A stretch of 7,030 nt of DNA from the NCBI GenBank assembly GCA_016872875.1, contig VGYW01000433.1, forward strand, positions 1 through 7,030, given 5' to 3'. The position numbers and the translations under genes are program-made. The notes under the pieces are model-generated. The model did no database searches. It saw only the letters and a program-made list of their open reading frames with translations, and was not told where the DNA came from. This DNA is from Planctomycetota bacterium. GTDB lineage: Bacteria; Planctomycetota; PUPC01; DSUN01. Positions 1 to 6,272 of this stretch are shown here, piece by piece (position 1 is the first letter of the stretch; each line of letters begins with the position of its first letter).

Positions 1-69
1 ACTACGTGGTGTTGCCCGCGACCCTGGGGGCTTGCTTTGGTCATTGAGCATTCCGGGCTTGGAGATTGT

Positions 70-97
70 TTGGTGCTTGGCGTTTGGCTCTTGGGAT
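70..97 (+). repeat. TTGGNNN heptanucleotide tandem array
   Basis: TTGG recurs with exact 7-nt spacing at 70, 77, 84 and 91 (units TTGGtgc, TTGGcgt, TTGGctc, TTGGgat). Further out-of-phase TTGG copies lie at 37 and 59. The array ends two bases before the 100-123 hairpin. The 7-nt period matches that of the GATTTTC repeat at 6204-6272, although the unit sequence differs. I infer a degenerate short tandem repeat of the kind scattered through intergenic DNA in some bacterial genomes. Confidence 0.6.
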
Positions 98-99
98 TT

Positions 100-123
100 C
101 CCGCATTTCGTGAGAAATGCGGG
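100..123 (+). repeat. Perfect 10-bp inverted repeat, GTGA loop
   Basis: CCCGCATTTC (100-109) pairs perfectly with GAAATGCGGG (114-123) across the 4-nt loop GTGA. Read as plus-strand RNA the loop is a GNRA-type tetraloop, which would stabilise the hairpin. No T-tract follows on either strand, so this is not a normal intrinsic terminator. It may be an intergenic repeat element or part of a structured RNA. Confidence 0.75.
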
Positions 124-175
124 CTAGTGCTTCAGCGTGTCGAGGAGCGAGAGCACCATCGCCGCGAGGCGTGCA

Positions 176-211
176 AGAGTGCCACTCGCCCCCCACAAGA
201 AGTGGCACTCT
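176..211. repeat. 11-bp inverted repeat, copy 1 of a hairpin family
   Basis: AGAGTGCCACT (176-186) pairs perfectly with AGTGGCACTCT (201-211) around a 14-nt C-rich loop. Together with the upstream bases (TGCAAGAG) it closely resembles the hairpin at 289-322. The two copies differ in the stem by a T-A to G-C pair exchange (180/207 versus 292/319), which keeps pairing intact. The core GAGTGC/GCACTC resembles half of the CIRCE heat-shock operator, but the arms are in the opposite order and the loop is too long. Confidence 0.75.
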
Positions 212-230
212 CGCGCGGGGCTGGGCCGCT

Positions 231-265
231 CTCCCTAAGTCCCCAATTCGCAGACACTTAGGGAG
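231..265. repeat. Perfect 10-bp inverted repeat
   Basis: CTCCCTAAGT (231-240) pairs perfectly with ACTTAGGGAG (256-265) across a 15-nt loop. It lies between the two related hairpins at 176-211 and 289-322 but has a different sequence. No T-run follows it. Function unknown. Confidence 0.7.
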
Positions 266-288
266 CTGCGCGCTCCTTGAGCATGCAA

Positions 289-322
289 GAGGGCCACTCG
301 CTCCCCTCAGGGAGTGGCCCTC
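289..322. repeat. 11-bp inverted repeat, copy 2 of a hairpin family
   Basis: GAGGGCCACTC (289-299) pairs perfectly with GAGTGGCCCTC (312-322) around a 12-nt loop. It shares the flank TGCAAGAG and the core GCCACTCGC with the 176-211 hairpin, 112 nt away. The substitution T180 to G292 is matched by A207 to C319, so pairing is conserved while sequence drifts. Function unknown. Confidence 0.75.
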
Positions 323-489
323 ATTGGCCGGCACATGGCGAGTCGAGTGCTACGCTATCCGAGCGCCGCACCCACCGCCCCACTACACCTTGGACGACTG
401 TTCACGCCGCCCTGCCCATGCCGATACGCGCTCACCCGGATTTCGCCAAAGGATGTGCGCCTGTCACCTACCCGGCCAAGCATCATTCC

Positions 490-507
490 GACATTCTGTA
501 GAATGTC
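490..507. repeat. Perfect 7-bp inverted repeat
   Basis: GACATTC (490-496) and GAATGTC (501-507) pair across the loop TGTA. The stem is short and could arise by chance, but it sits in a region unusually dense in such structures. No T-run follows. Confidence 0.5.
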
Positions 508-542
508 AGAACATCGCCCGTCCCCACAGGCGCTCACGCGGA

Positions 543-572
543 TTGCCGCGCCCCGGCGCCCACCCGCTCCGC
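543..572 (+). repeat. Exact 30-nt direct repeat, copy 1
   Basis: The 30 bases starting TTGCCGCGCCCCGG and ending CCCGCTCCGC recur exactly at 686-715, a period of 143 nt. The 15 nt just upstream (530-544, GCGCTCACGCGGATT) also recur with one mismatch at 428-442. Copy 1 ends 42 nt before the 615-642 hairpin. Confidence 0.85.
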
Positions 573-614
573 ACGGGCATGAGGCCGATCGGGCAGCCCG
601 GGATGGCGGACCAC

Positions 615-642
615 GGTTACGGAGTTGTTCAACTCCGTAACC
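615..642. repeat. Perfect 12-bp inverted repeat
   Basis: GGTTACGGAGTT (615-626) pairs perfectly with AACTCCGTAACC (631-642) around the tetraloop GTTC. This is the longest perfect stem in the left region. It lies midway between the two copies of the 30-nt direct repeat (42 nt from one, 44 nt from the other). There is no adjacent T-run, so it is not a standard terminator. It may be the core of a small repeat element. Confidence 0.8.
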
Positions 643-685
643 ATCTTCCGTGCCGCGGTATGGGACGGCGCGCAGTTGCGTTGGT

Positions 686-715
686 TTGCCGCGCCCCGGC
701 GCCCACCCGCTCCGC
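686..715 (+). repeat. Exact 30-nt direct repeat, copy 2
   Basis: Identical over all 30 bases to 543-572. Identity stops sharply at both ends (position 542 versus 685, and 573 versus 716). With copy 1 it brackets the 615-642 hairpin almost symmetrically. Confidence 0.85.
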
Positions 716-757
716 GTTGTCTGCCACCTGCCCACTGTCGTCTCTGGCCCCGGCTAC

Positions 758-788
758 CCTCTCCCTCTGGGACTGGGAGAGGGAGAGG
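758..788 (-). repeat. 11-bp inverted repeat just downstream of clpC
   Basis: CCTCTCCCTCT (758-768) pairs perfectly with AGAGGGAGAGG (778-788) around a 9-nt loop. It lies 28 nt beyond the clpC stop codon in the direction of clpC transcription, where a terminator or mRNA-stabilising 3' hairpin would be expected. No U-tract follows on the minus strand, so Rho-independent termination is doubtful. The polypurine/polypyrimidine composition resembles hairpin repeats that recur in many GC-rich bacterial genomes. Confidence 0.6.
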
Positions 789-816
789 AGCGCCCTGCGT
801 GACTGAGGCATTGCGG

Positions 817-3321
817 TCAGGGGGTTGCGGCGGGGGCTGGGACGGGTTGGGGGGCTTCGCCCGGGGACGTGGGCTCGTGGGCGTCGAAGTAGAGGTGTTC
901 GTCGCGGACGCGGATGGTGATGCGGGTGCCGTCCTTGAAGCCTGAGCGGAGGAGTTCCTCGGCGAGGGGGTCCTCGATGTGGTTCTCGATGGCGCGCTTG
1001 AGGGGGCGCGCGCCGAACTCGGGGCTGTAGCCCTTCTCGATGAGGAACTCCTTGGCCTCGGGGGATAGCTCGACGTTGATGCCGCGCTGGGTGAGCCGCT
1101 TGGCGACGCGGGAGAACTCGATCTCGACGATCTGCTGGAGGTCGTCCTTGGTGAGGTGGCGCAGGACGATGATGTCGTCGAGGCGGTTGAGGAACTCCGG
1201 GCGGAAGTGGCGCTCGACGCTGGCCATGAGGCGGCGCTTCATGTCCTGGTAGGTCTCGTCGCCGGTGGGCTTGACGAAGCCGAGCGCGCCCTGGCTCTTG
1301 ATCATCTCGGCGCCGATGTTGGAGGTCATGATCAGGATGACGTTCTTGAAGTCCACGTGGCGGCCGAAGCTGTCGGTCAGCCGGCCCTCTTCCATGATCT
1401 GAAGGAGCATGTTGAAGACGTCGGGGTGGGCCTTTTCGATCTCGTCGAGGAGGACGACGGCGTAGGGGCGCCGGCGGATTTTCTCGGTTAGCTGGCCGCC
1501 CTCCTCGTAGCCGACGTAGCCGGGGGGCGCGCCGATGAGGCGCGAGACGTTGTGCTTTTCCATGTATTCGGACATGTCGATCTGGATGAGGGCGTCCTCC
1601 TCGCCGAACATGAACTCGGCGAGTGCGCGTGCGAGAAGGGTCTTGCCGACGCCGGTCGGTCCGAGGAATATGAATGAGCCGATGGGTCTTCGGGGGTCTT
1701 TGAGGCCGGAGCGTGAGCGGCGGACGGCTTTGGCGATGGCGTGGATCGCCTCGTCCTGGCTGACGACTTTCTTGTGGATTTCGGCCTCCATGCGGAGGAG
1801 GCGCTTGGTCTCCTCGCTCTCCAGGCGGGTGAGTGGGACTCCGGTCATGGAGGAGACGACTTCGGCGATGGTGTCCTCGGTGACGGAGCCTTCGGCTTCC
1901 TGGGCCTTGTCGCGCCACTCGCGGAGCGTGGCCTGGCAGCGGGCGCGGAGCTTCTGGGCCTTGTCGCGGAGTGCGGCGGCGCGCTCGAAGTCCTGGCTCC
2001 CCACCGCGCTCTCCTTCTCCTCGTTGAGGCGTTCGATCTCGCCCTCGAGCTCCTTGAGGTTCGGCGGCTTGGTGGTGGCGGCCATGCGGACGCGCGCGCC
2101 CGCCTCGTCCATAACGTCAATCGCCTTGTCGGGCAGGTAGCGCCCGGTGATGTAGCGGCTCGAGAGCTCGACGGCGAGGGCGAGGGCTGGGTCGGTGAAG
2201 CGGACGCGGTGGTGTGCCTCGTAGCGGTCGCGGAGCCCCTTGAGGATCTCGAGCGCCTCATCCTTGCTGGGGGGGTCCACCATGATGGTCTGGAAGCGGC
2301 GTTCGAGCGCGCCGTCCTTCTCGACGTACTTGCGGTATTCGTCGAGGGTGGTGGCGCCGATGCACTGCATTTCGCCGCGCGAGAGGGCGGGCTTGAGGAC
2401 GTTCGAGGCGTCAATGGCGCCCTCGGCGCCGCCGGCGCCGACGAGGGTGTGGAGCTCGTCAATGAAGAGGATGACGTTCTTGGACTTTCGGACTTCGTTC
2501 ATGACGGCCTTGATGCGCTCTTCGAACTGGCCGCGGTACTTAGTGCCTGCGACCATGAGGGCGAGGTCGAGGATGACGATGCGGCGGTCGCGGAGGGTCT
2601 CTGGGACGCTTCCTGAGGCGAGGGCGGCGGCGAAGCCTTCGACGATGGCGGTCTTTCCGACGCCGGCCTCGCCGAGGAGGACGGGGTTGTTCTTGGTGCG
2701 GCGCGAGAGGATTTGGGTCAGGCGTGTGATCTCGCGCTGGCGGCCGATGACGGGGTCGAGCTTCCCCTCGCGTGCCAGCTCGGTGAGGTCGCGGCCGAAG
2801 GAGTCGAGGGCAGGCGTGTCGCTCTTGCCCTTCTTGGTGCCGCCGGGGCGCGCGGCGTCTGGGCCGCCGGCGGGCTGGAGCTCGGAGCCGAGGAAGTTGT
2901 GGATTTCCTCGCGGACCTCTTCGAGCTTTAGGCCGAGGTTGACGAGCACCTGTGCGGCGATGCCCTCCTGCTCGCGCAGGAGGCCGAGGAGGAGGTGCTC
3001 GGTGCCGATGTAGTGGTGGCTCAGGCTGCGGGCCTCCTCGAGGGCGAGCTCGAGGACGCGCTTGGCGCGCGGGGTGTAGGGGAGCTGCTGGTTGGGCGGG
3101 ACGGGCTCAGGGCCGCGCTCGACGACCTTTTCGATCTCGGCGCGGATTTCCTTGAGCTCGACGCCCATCTTCTTGAGGACGACGGAGGCGACGCCGGTGC
3201 CCTCCTTGACGAGCGCGAGGAGGATGTGCTCTGTGCCCACGTAGTCGTGGTGGAAGCGCTGCGCCTCGAGGCGAGCGAAGCTCATCACCTTGCGGGCGCG
3301 TTCCGTGAAACGGTCGAACAT
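817..3321 (-). CDS. clpC: ATP-dependent Clp protease ATP-binding subunit ClpC
   Basis: AAA+ unfoldase of 834 residues, a normal ClpC length. It threads substrates into the ClpP chamber in the cytoplasm. Two Clp_N repeats (about 1-143) carry GTEH motifs at 29-32 and 106-109; by recalled alignment with B. subtilis ClpC, Glu31 and Glu108 match the two phospho-arginine-binding glutamates. Then comes a Gly/Pro linker. AAA1 has Walker A GEAGVGKT (217-224), Walker B VILFIDE (283-289), pore loop KYRG (261-264) and arginine fingers at 341-342. A ClpC-type middle domain with a UVR motif (about 420-475) follows. AAA2 has GPTGVGKT (554-561), VVLLDE (622-627) and pore loop GYVGY (601-605). An LGF loop (680-682) sits where ClpP-binding loops lie, so ClpP partnership is expected. 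The last ~22 residues are Pro/Ala-rich. The ATG abuts the mcsB stop, with AGGAG 8 nt upstream, implying translational coupling. Confidence 0.97.
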   Translation of the reverse strand: MFDRFTERARKVMSFARLEAQRFHHDYVGTEHILLALVKEGTGVASVVLKKMGVELKEIRAEIEKVVERGPEPVPPNQQLPYTPRAKRVLELALEEARSLSHHYIGTEHLLLGLLREQEGIAAQVLVNLGLKLEEVREEIHNFLGSELQPAGGPDAARPGGTKKGKSDTPALDSFGRDLTELAREGKLDPVIGRQREITRLTQILSRRTKNNPVLLGEAGVGKTAIVEGFAAALASGSVPETLRDRRIVILDLALMVAGTKYRGQFEERIKAVMNEVRKSKNVILFIDELHTLVGAGGAEGAIDASNVLKPALSRGEMQCIGATTLDEYRKYVEKDGALERRFQTIMVDPPSKDEALEILKGLRDRYEAHHRVRFTDPALALAVELSSRYITGRYLPDKAIDVMDEAGARVRMAATTKPPNLKELEGEIERLNEEKESAVGSQDFERAAALRDKAQKLRARCQATLREWRDKAQEAEGSVTEDTIAEVVSSMTGVPLTRLESEETKRLLRMEAEIHKKVVSQDEAIHAIAKAVRRSRSGLKDPRRPIGSFIFLGPTGVGKTLLARALAEFMFGEEDALIQIDMSEYMEKHNVSRLIGAPPGYVGYEEGGQLTEKIRRRPYAVVLLDEIEKAHPDVFNMLLQIMEEGRLTDSFGRHVDFKNVILIMTSNIGAEMIKSQGALGFVKPTGDETYQDMKRRLMASVERHFRPEFLNRLDDIIVLRHLTKDDLQQIVEIEFSRVAKRLTQRGINVELSPEAKEFLIEKGYSPEFGARPLKRAIENHIEDPLAEELLRSGFKDGTRITIRVRDEHLYFDAHEPTSPGEAPQPVPAPAATP

Positions 3322-4392
3322 CTAGGAGTCTCCTGCGTGCCTGGCCTGGGCCAGGCACCTGCGGATGAAGGTGGCCCGCGCGACGTCGCGGGTCTGGGGG
3401 TCCAGCTCGCGGCCCTCGAGCACCTGGAGGTGGGCAGGGAGGGTCTGGACGAAGAGCTGGTTGACCGCCGGGATGTCGAGCTGGCCGATGATGCCGAGGT
3501 GGACGCCGAGGCGGAGGTTTGAGAGGAGCGCGATGGTCTCGCTCGACGAGATGGTTCGGGCGTGGAGGAGCATGCCGTAGGCCCGCCACACGCGGTCCTC
3601 GAGCTGCTGGCGGTTGTGCCCGAGGATGAAGTGTCGCGCCCGGCGCTCGTTCTCCACGATTTCGGGGATGATGCCCTGGATTTCCTGGAGGACCTCTTCC
3701 TCGGCCTTTCCGAGGGTGACCTGGTTTGAGATTTGGAAGAAGTTGCCGGAGGCCTGGGTGCCCTCGCCGTAGAGGCCGCGGACGATGAGGTTGATCTTGG
3801 CGACGGCGTGGAAGACCTTTTCGATCTGCTTGGCGAGCTCGAGGGCCGGGAGGTGCAGCATGACGGAGGCGCGCATGCCGGTGCCGACGTTCGTGGGGCA
3901 GGCGGTGAGGAAGCCGAGGCGTTCGCTGTAGGCGTAGGGCACCCGCTCGCCGATCGCGCTGTCGAGGGCGTTGGTGGTGCGCCAGGTGTCGGCCAGCTCG
4001 AAGCCGGAGTGGAGCACCTGGATGCGGAGGTGGTCCTCCTCGTTGATCATGATGCTGACCGCCTCGGAGCCCTGGATGGCGACGCCGCGCGGCCCCTGGG
4101 CGTCCTCGTGCTCCTTGGAGATGAGGTGTCGCTCGACGAGGAGGCGGCGCTCGATCTCGCTCGCCACGGTGAGGTCGAAGTAGTGGCACTGGGGCACCAC
4201 GGCCTCGTCCACCACGCACTCGCAGAGGCGCTGGGCGAGCTCGGCCTGCTGGTCCGGCTTGAGGCGGGTGACGAAGGGGTAGTCGGCCACGTTGCGCGCC
4301 AGGCGGATGCGGGTGCTGATCACGATGTCGCTGTCGGCGCCCGTGCCGCGCAGCCACTCGCCGGGTTGGTGGACCAGCTCAGACAGGCGCAT
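3322..4392 (-). CDS. mcsB: Protein arginine kinase McsB
   Basis: ATP:guanido phosphotransferase-fold kinase of 356 residues that phosphorylates arginine side chains in proteins, marking them for ClpC-ClpP degradation in the cytoplasm. Visible signatures are the ATP-binding STRIRLARN (26-34), the acidic loop NEEDH (117-121), the family signature CPTNVGTGMRAS with catalytic-loop Cys165 (165-176), and RDVARA (335-340). The last matches the RDxxRA phospho-arginine allosteric motif known in B. subtilis McsB, so product-stimulated activation is plausible. The length fits McsB and not animal creatine or arginine kinases, and the mcsA/clpC neighbours settle the assignment. The ATG lies inside the end of mcsA (14-nt overlap) with AAGGA 8 nt upstream. 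The TAG stop directly precedes the clpC ATG. Confidence 0.96.
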   Translation of the reverse strand: MRLSELVHQPGEWLRGTGADSDIVISTRIRLARNVADYPFVTRLKPDQQAELAQRLCECVVDEAVVPQCHYFDLTVASEIERRLLVERHLISKEHEDAQGPRGVAIQGSEAVSIMINEEDHLRIQVLHSGFELADTWRTTNALDSAIGERVPYAYSERLGFLTACPTNVGTGMRASVMLHLPALELAKQIEKVFHAVAKINLIVRGLYGEGTQASGNFFQISNQVTLGKAEEEVLQEIQGIIPEIVENERRARHFILGHNRQQLEDRVWRAYGMLLHARTISSSETIALLSNLRLGVHLGIIGQLDIPAVNQLFVQTLPAHLQVLEGRELDPQTRDVARATFIRRCLAQARHAGDS

Positions 4393-4897
4393 TGCCTTTT
4401 TCCTTCTTCAGGGCGTATATCTGGTCGCGGATGCGCGCGGCGCGCTCGTAGGCCTCGTCGGCCACGGCCTTGCGCAGCTCGGCGCGGAGCTGGGCCAGGC
4501 GGCCGTCCTGGCCCGCCGCCGCCCTCGCGCTCGCCTGCTTCCCTCGGTGCTGCGTCGTGCCGTGGATGCGCTCGAGCAGCGGGTCCACCCCCTTGCGGAA
4601 GGCCTCGTAGTCGTTCGGGCAGCCGAAGCGGCCGCCGGACCTGAACTCGCCGAAGCTGATGCCGCAGTCGGGGCAGGTGGTCTTCTGGAGCTCGTCGCTC
4701 TCGGTCTCGCCGGCGGCCTGGATGATGCCGCTGAGGACCTCGTTGAGGTCAATCACTGCGTTGGCGGCCGGGAAGATCAGCTTCTTCTTCTTCGCGCACT
4801 CCTCGCAGAGGTGCAGCTCCCGCTTCTCGCCGTTGACGATCTCGGTGACGTGTATCGTCGCCACCTTCTTGCCGCATTGGCACGCGATCTGGCTCAT
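4379..4897 (-). CDS. mcsA: McsA-like zinc-finger/UVR protein, activator of McsB
   Basis: Protein of 172 residues with the McsA layout: a first Cys cluster (Cys6, Cys8, Cys31, Cys34), a second cluster (Cys75, Cys78, Cys93), and a C-terminal UVR motif, a helical hairpin at about 133-165 with YERAARIRDQI. In Firmicutes McsA binds and activates McsB and contacts ClpC. Two oddities: the first pair is CxC rather than CxxC, and the last expected Cys of the second finger is Asp96 (GCPNDY instead of GCxxCY in B. subtilis). That finger may therefore use Asp as a ligand or bind metal weakly. The start is the ATG with AAGGAG 8 nt upstream; this Shine-Dalgarno overlaps the stop of the preceding gene, 12 nt away. 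The 3' end overlaps mcsB by 14 nt. Elsewhere similar proteins are labelled only UvrB/UvrC-motif protein. Confidence 0.9.
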   Translation of the reverse strand: MSQIACQCGKKVATIHVTEIVNGEKRELHLCEECAKKKKLIFPAANAVIDLNEVLSGIIQAAGETESDELQKTTCPDCGISFGEFRSGGRFGCPNDYEAFRKGVDPLLERIHGTTQHRGKQASARAAAGQDGRLAQLRAELRKAVADEAYERAARIRDQIYALKKEKGNAPV

Positions 4898-4909
4898 TCA
4901 GTCGGCTCC

Positions 4910-6199
4910 TTATCGCTTCTCCCAGCGGAGAAGCTCCAGCACCTGGGCCAGGGTGGTGTGCTCGGCCCGAATCTCGCCGCGGATGCGGTTCTCGCGTTCC
5001 AGGCAGTCCATCGCCCGGTTCGCCATCTCGGCCGCCTGCGGGCGCGGGATGACGATCAAACCGTCGCTGTCCCCAACGATCCAATCGCCCGTGTTGATCT
5101 CGATGCCCTCGATGTGAATCGTTGGGCCGATTTCGCCGTAGCCCTTGGGCTCGCCCGCGGCCGGCGAGATGCAGCGCGCGAAGCAGGGGAAGCGCAGCTC
5201 GGCGATGTTCGCCGTGTCGCGCACCGCGCCGTCCACCGCGATGCCGGCCAGCTTCTTGCGCACGCAGCTCTCCGTGGCCAGCTCGCCCCAGACGGCGGGC
5301 GGCCGCCCGCCGGCGTCAACCACAATGACCTGGCCCGGCTCCGCCTTGTCTATCGCCTCCACAGGCTTCGCCCAGTCGCCTGGCGCCGTGCGGACGGTGA
5401 GGGCCGGGCCGACGAGGCGCGCGCCCGGCCACACCGGCCGCAGGCCGACAATCGCCGGCAGGCGGTGGTTCCCGTCGGAGACGTTCGCCGTGGAGACCTT
5501 TTCGAGTATCTGGCGGACGCCCTCGGGTCCCGCCCGGTGGTAGAGCTCGCTCCTGACCGGCTTGCCGGTCTTCATCGCGCTCTTGATGGCGGCGGTGGCG
5601 GCGCGTGCGTCGGCCGACTTGGCGATGGCTCCGCCCACGATGACGATGCTCGCCCCGGCCTCGATGGCCTGGACGACGGTCTCTGAGTTGATGCCGCCTG
5701 CGGCGGCGACGGGGATGGCGACGGCGGCGGCGACGCGGCGGAGTTCGTCGAAGGCCCCGGCCCCGCGCATCTGCTCGTCAATCGGGGTGTGGAGTCCCAC
5801 GATGGCGGCGCCCCACTTTTCCACCTGCCGCGCGCGCTCGGCGGGGTTCGGGCAGTTCAACAGGTCCACCGCCACCTGCACGCCGTAGTTCTGGCCCGCC
5901 TTGATGCACTCTTGGATAGTGGAGTCGGATGCGACGCCGAGGATGGCGGCGACGGATGCCCCGGCCTTGGCCGCGGCCTCGATCTCCACGCGGCCGGCGT
6001 CCATCGTCTTGAGGTCGGCCACGATGGGCAGGTTGGGGAACTCGGCCCTGAGCTGGCGCACGGCGTCGAGGCCCTCGCTCTTGATGAGCGGGGTGCCGGC
6101 CTCGAGCCAGTCGGCCCCGCCGGCCACCGCCTCGCGCGCAACCCGCAGCGCCTGGCTCAGATTGAGAAAGTCCAGGGCGACCTGGAGTATCACGTCCAT
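4910..6199 (-). CDS. Fusion of 3-hexulose-6-phosphate synthase and RraA/HMG-aldolase-like domain
   Basis: Two-domain cytoplasmic protein, 429 residues from the chosen ATG. Residues 1 to about 212 are an HPS-type OMP-decarboxylase barrel: EAGTPLIKSEGL (33-44), ADLKTMDAG (61-69) with the catalytic Asp/Lys/Asp, and phosphate-binding AAGGIN (166-171) and IVGGAI (187-192). HPS condenses formaldehyde with ribulose 5-phosphate, or runs in reverse to make ribulose 5-phosphate. DLKTMDAG and overall likeness to methylotroph HPS favour this over 3-keto-gulonate-6-phosphate decarboxylase. Residues about 225-429 are RraA-like; Arg327-Asp328 (GAVRD) match the pyruvate- and metal-binding pair of HMG aldolases, so an aldolase or decarboxylase is likelier than an RNase E inhibitor. 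Such fusions are annotated in archaea. No hexuloisomerase gene is in the window. A TTG at 6226 would add nine repeat-encoded residues (KIENRKSK-like), so the ATG at 6199 is preferred. The Shine-Dalgarno is unusual; see 6204-6278. Confidence 0.9.
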   Translation of the reverse strand: MDVILQVALDFLNLSQALRVAREAVAGGADWLEAGTPLIKSEGLDAVRQLRAEFPNLPIVADLKTMDAGRVEIEAAAKAGASVAAILGVASDSTIQECIKAGQNYGVQVAVDLLNCPNPAERARQVEKWGAAIVGLHTPIDEQMRGAGAFDELRRVAAAVAIPVAAAGGINSETVVQAIEAGASIVIVGGAIAKSADARAATAAIKSAMKTGKPVRSELYHRAGPEGVRQILEKVSTANVSDGNHRLPAIVGLRPVWPGARLVGPALTVRTAPGDWAKPVEAIDKAEPGQVIVVDAGGRPPAVWGELATESCVRKKLAGIAVDGAVRDTANIAELRFPCFARCISPAAGEPKGYGEIGPTIHIEGIEINTGDWIVGDSDGLIVIPRPQAAEMANRAMDCLERENRIRGEIRAEHTTLAQVLELLRWEKR

Positions 6200-6203
6200 T
6201 TTC

Positions 6204-6272
6204 GATTTTCGATTTTCGATTTTCAATTTCTGATCTCGACAATCAAAAATCGAAAATCAAAAATCAAAAATC
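6204..6272 (-). repeat. GATTTTC/T heptamer inverted repeat, 31-bp hairpin in a translation initiation region
   Basis: On the minus strand, arm 6272-6242 (heptamers GATTTTT, GATTTTT, GATTTTC, GATTTTT plus GAT) pairs with arm 6234-6204 over 31 consecutive positions. Twenty-seven pairs are Watson-Crick and four are G-U. The loop is 7 nt (6241-6235). In the plus-strand sense the same four positions would be C-A or A-C mismatches, so the fold is good only in the mRNA sense. A fourth partial heptamer extends to 6198. The element is far more AT-rich than its surroundings, which suggests an inserted or expanded repeat. It contains the queD stop codon (6266-6264) and ends 4 nt before the hps-rraA ATG. 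Confidence 0.85.

Larger units (their letters stand above)
1..816. other. Gene-free, hairpin- and repeat-rich region downstream of clpC
   Basis: I find no credible gene in this stretch. The open frames that cross it are low in complexity, rich in Arg/Pro/Ala/Ser, run through the inverted repeats, and lack recognisable motifs or convincing ribosome binding sites. It holds a short heptamer array, seven perfect inverted repeats with stems of 7-12 bp, and an exact 30-nt direct repeat, each listed separately. None of the hairpins is followed by a T-run on either strand, so none is a textbook intrinsic terminator. It could be an accumulation site for small intergenic repeats, a structured non-coding RNA, or the 3' untranslated region of the clpC operon. 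Confidence 0.7.

Noticed and set aside
176..211. Possible CIRCE (HrcA) heat-shock operator
   Set aside because: CIRCE is TTAGCACTC, 9 nt, GAGTGCTAA. Here the GAGTGC and GCACTC halves are in reversed order, the loop is 14 nt, and the site lies downstream of clpC rather than upstream of the cluster.
758..788. Intrinsic terminator for the clpC operon
   Set aside because: The hairpin is well placed but has no U-tract on the minus strand, so it is recorded as a repeat/3' hairpin only.
117..806. Plus-strand open frame (229 codons) across the gene-free left region
   Set aside because: No convincing ribosome binding site, low-complexity Arg/Pro/Ser/Ala composition, and it runs straight through six inverted repeats and both 30-nt direct repeats. 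Likely open by chance because of high GC.
1..816. CRISPR array or tRNA/rRNA gene in the left region
   Set aside because: The repeats are too few and irregularly spaced for CRISPR, and no cloverleaf or rRNA-like conserved segment could be recognised by eye.
629..1918. Minus-strand open frame (429 codons) overlapping the 3' half of clpC
   Set aside because: Out-of-frame shadow of clpC, Arg/Pro-rich without motifs. The clpC frame is unambiguous through this region.
4292..5686. Long plus-strand open frame (464 codons) opposite hps-rraA, mcsA and mcsB
   Set aside because: Antisense shadow in GC-rich DNA. Composition is dominated by Ala/Arg/Leu/Asp/Gly, there is no recognisable motif, and it spans three well-supported genes on the other strand.
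6197..6226. TTG start at 6226 for the HPS-RraA fusion
   Set aside because: It would add nine residues encoded by the heptamer repeat (KIENRKSK-like), lie inside the hairpin arm, and have no adjacent Shine-Dalgarno. HPS homology starts with the ATG at 6199.
6218..6246. A promoter within the AT-rich heptamer repeat driving hps-rraA
   Set aside because: TTGATT-like -35 matches occur by repetition, but the 17-nt-spaced -10 candidate (AAAATC) is poor. AT-rich repeats give such matches by chance.
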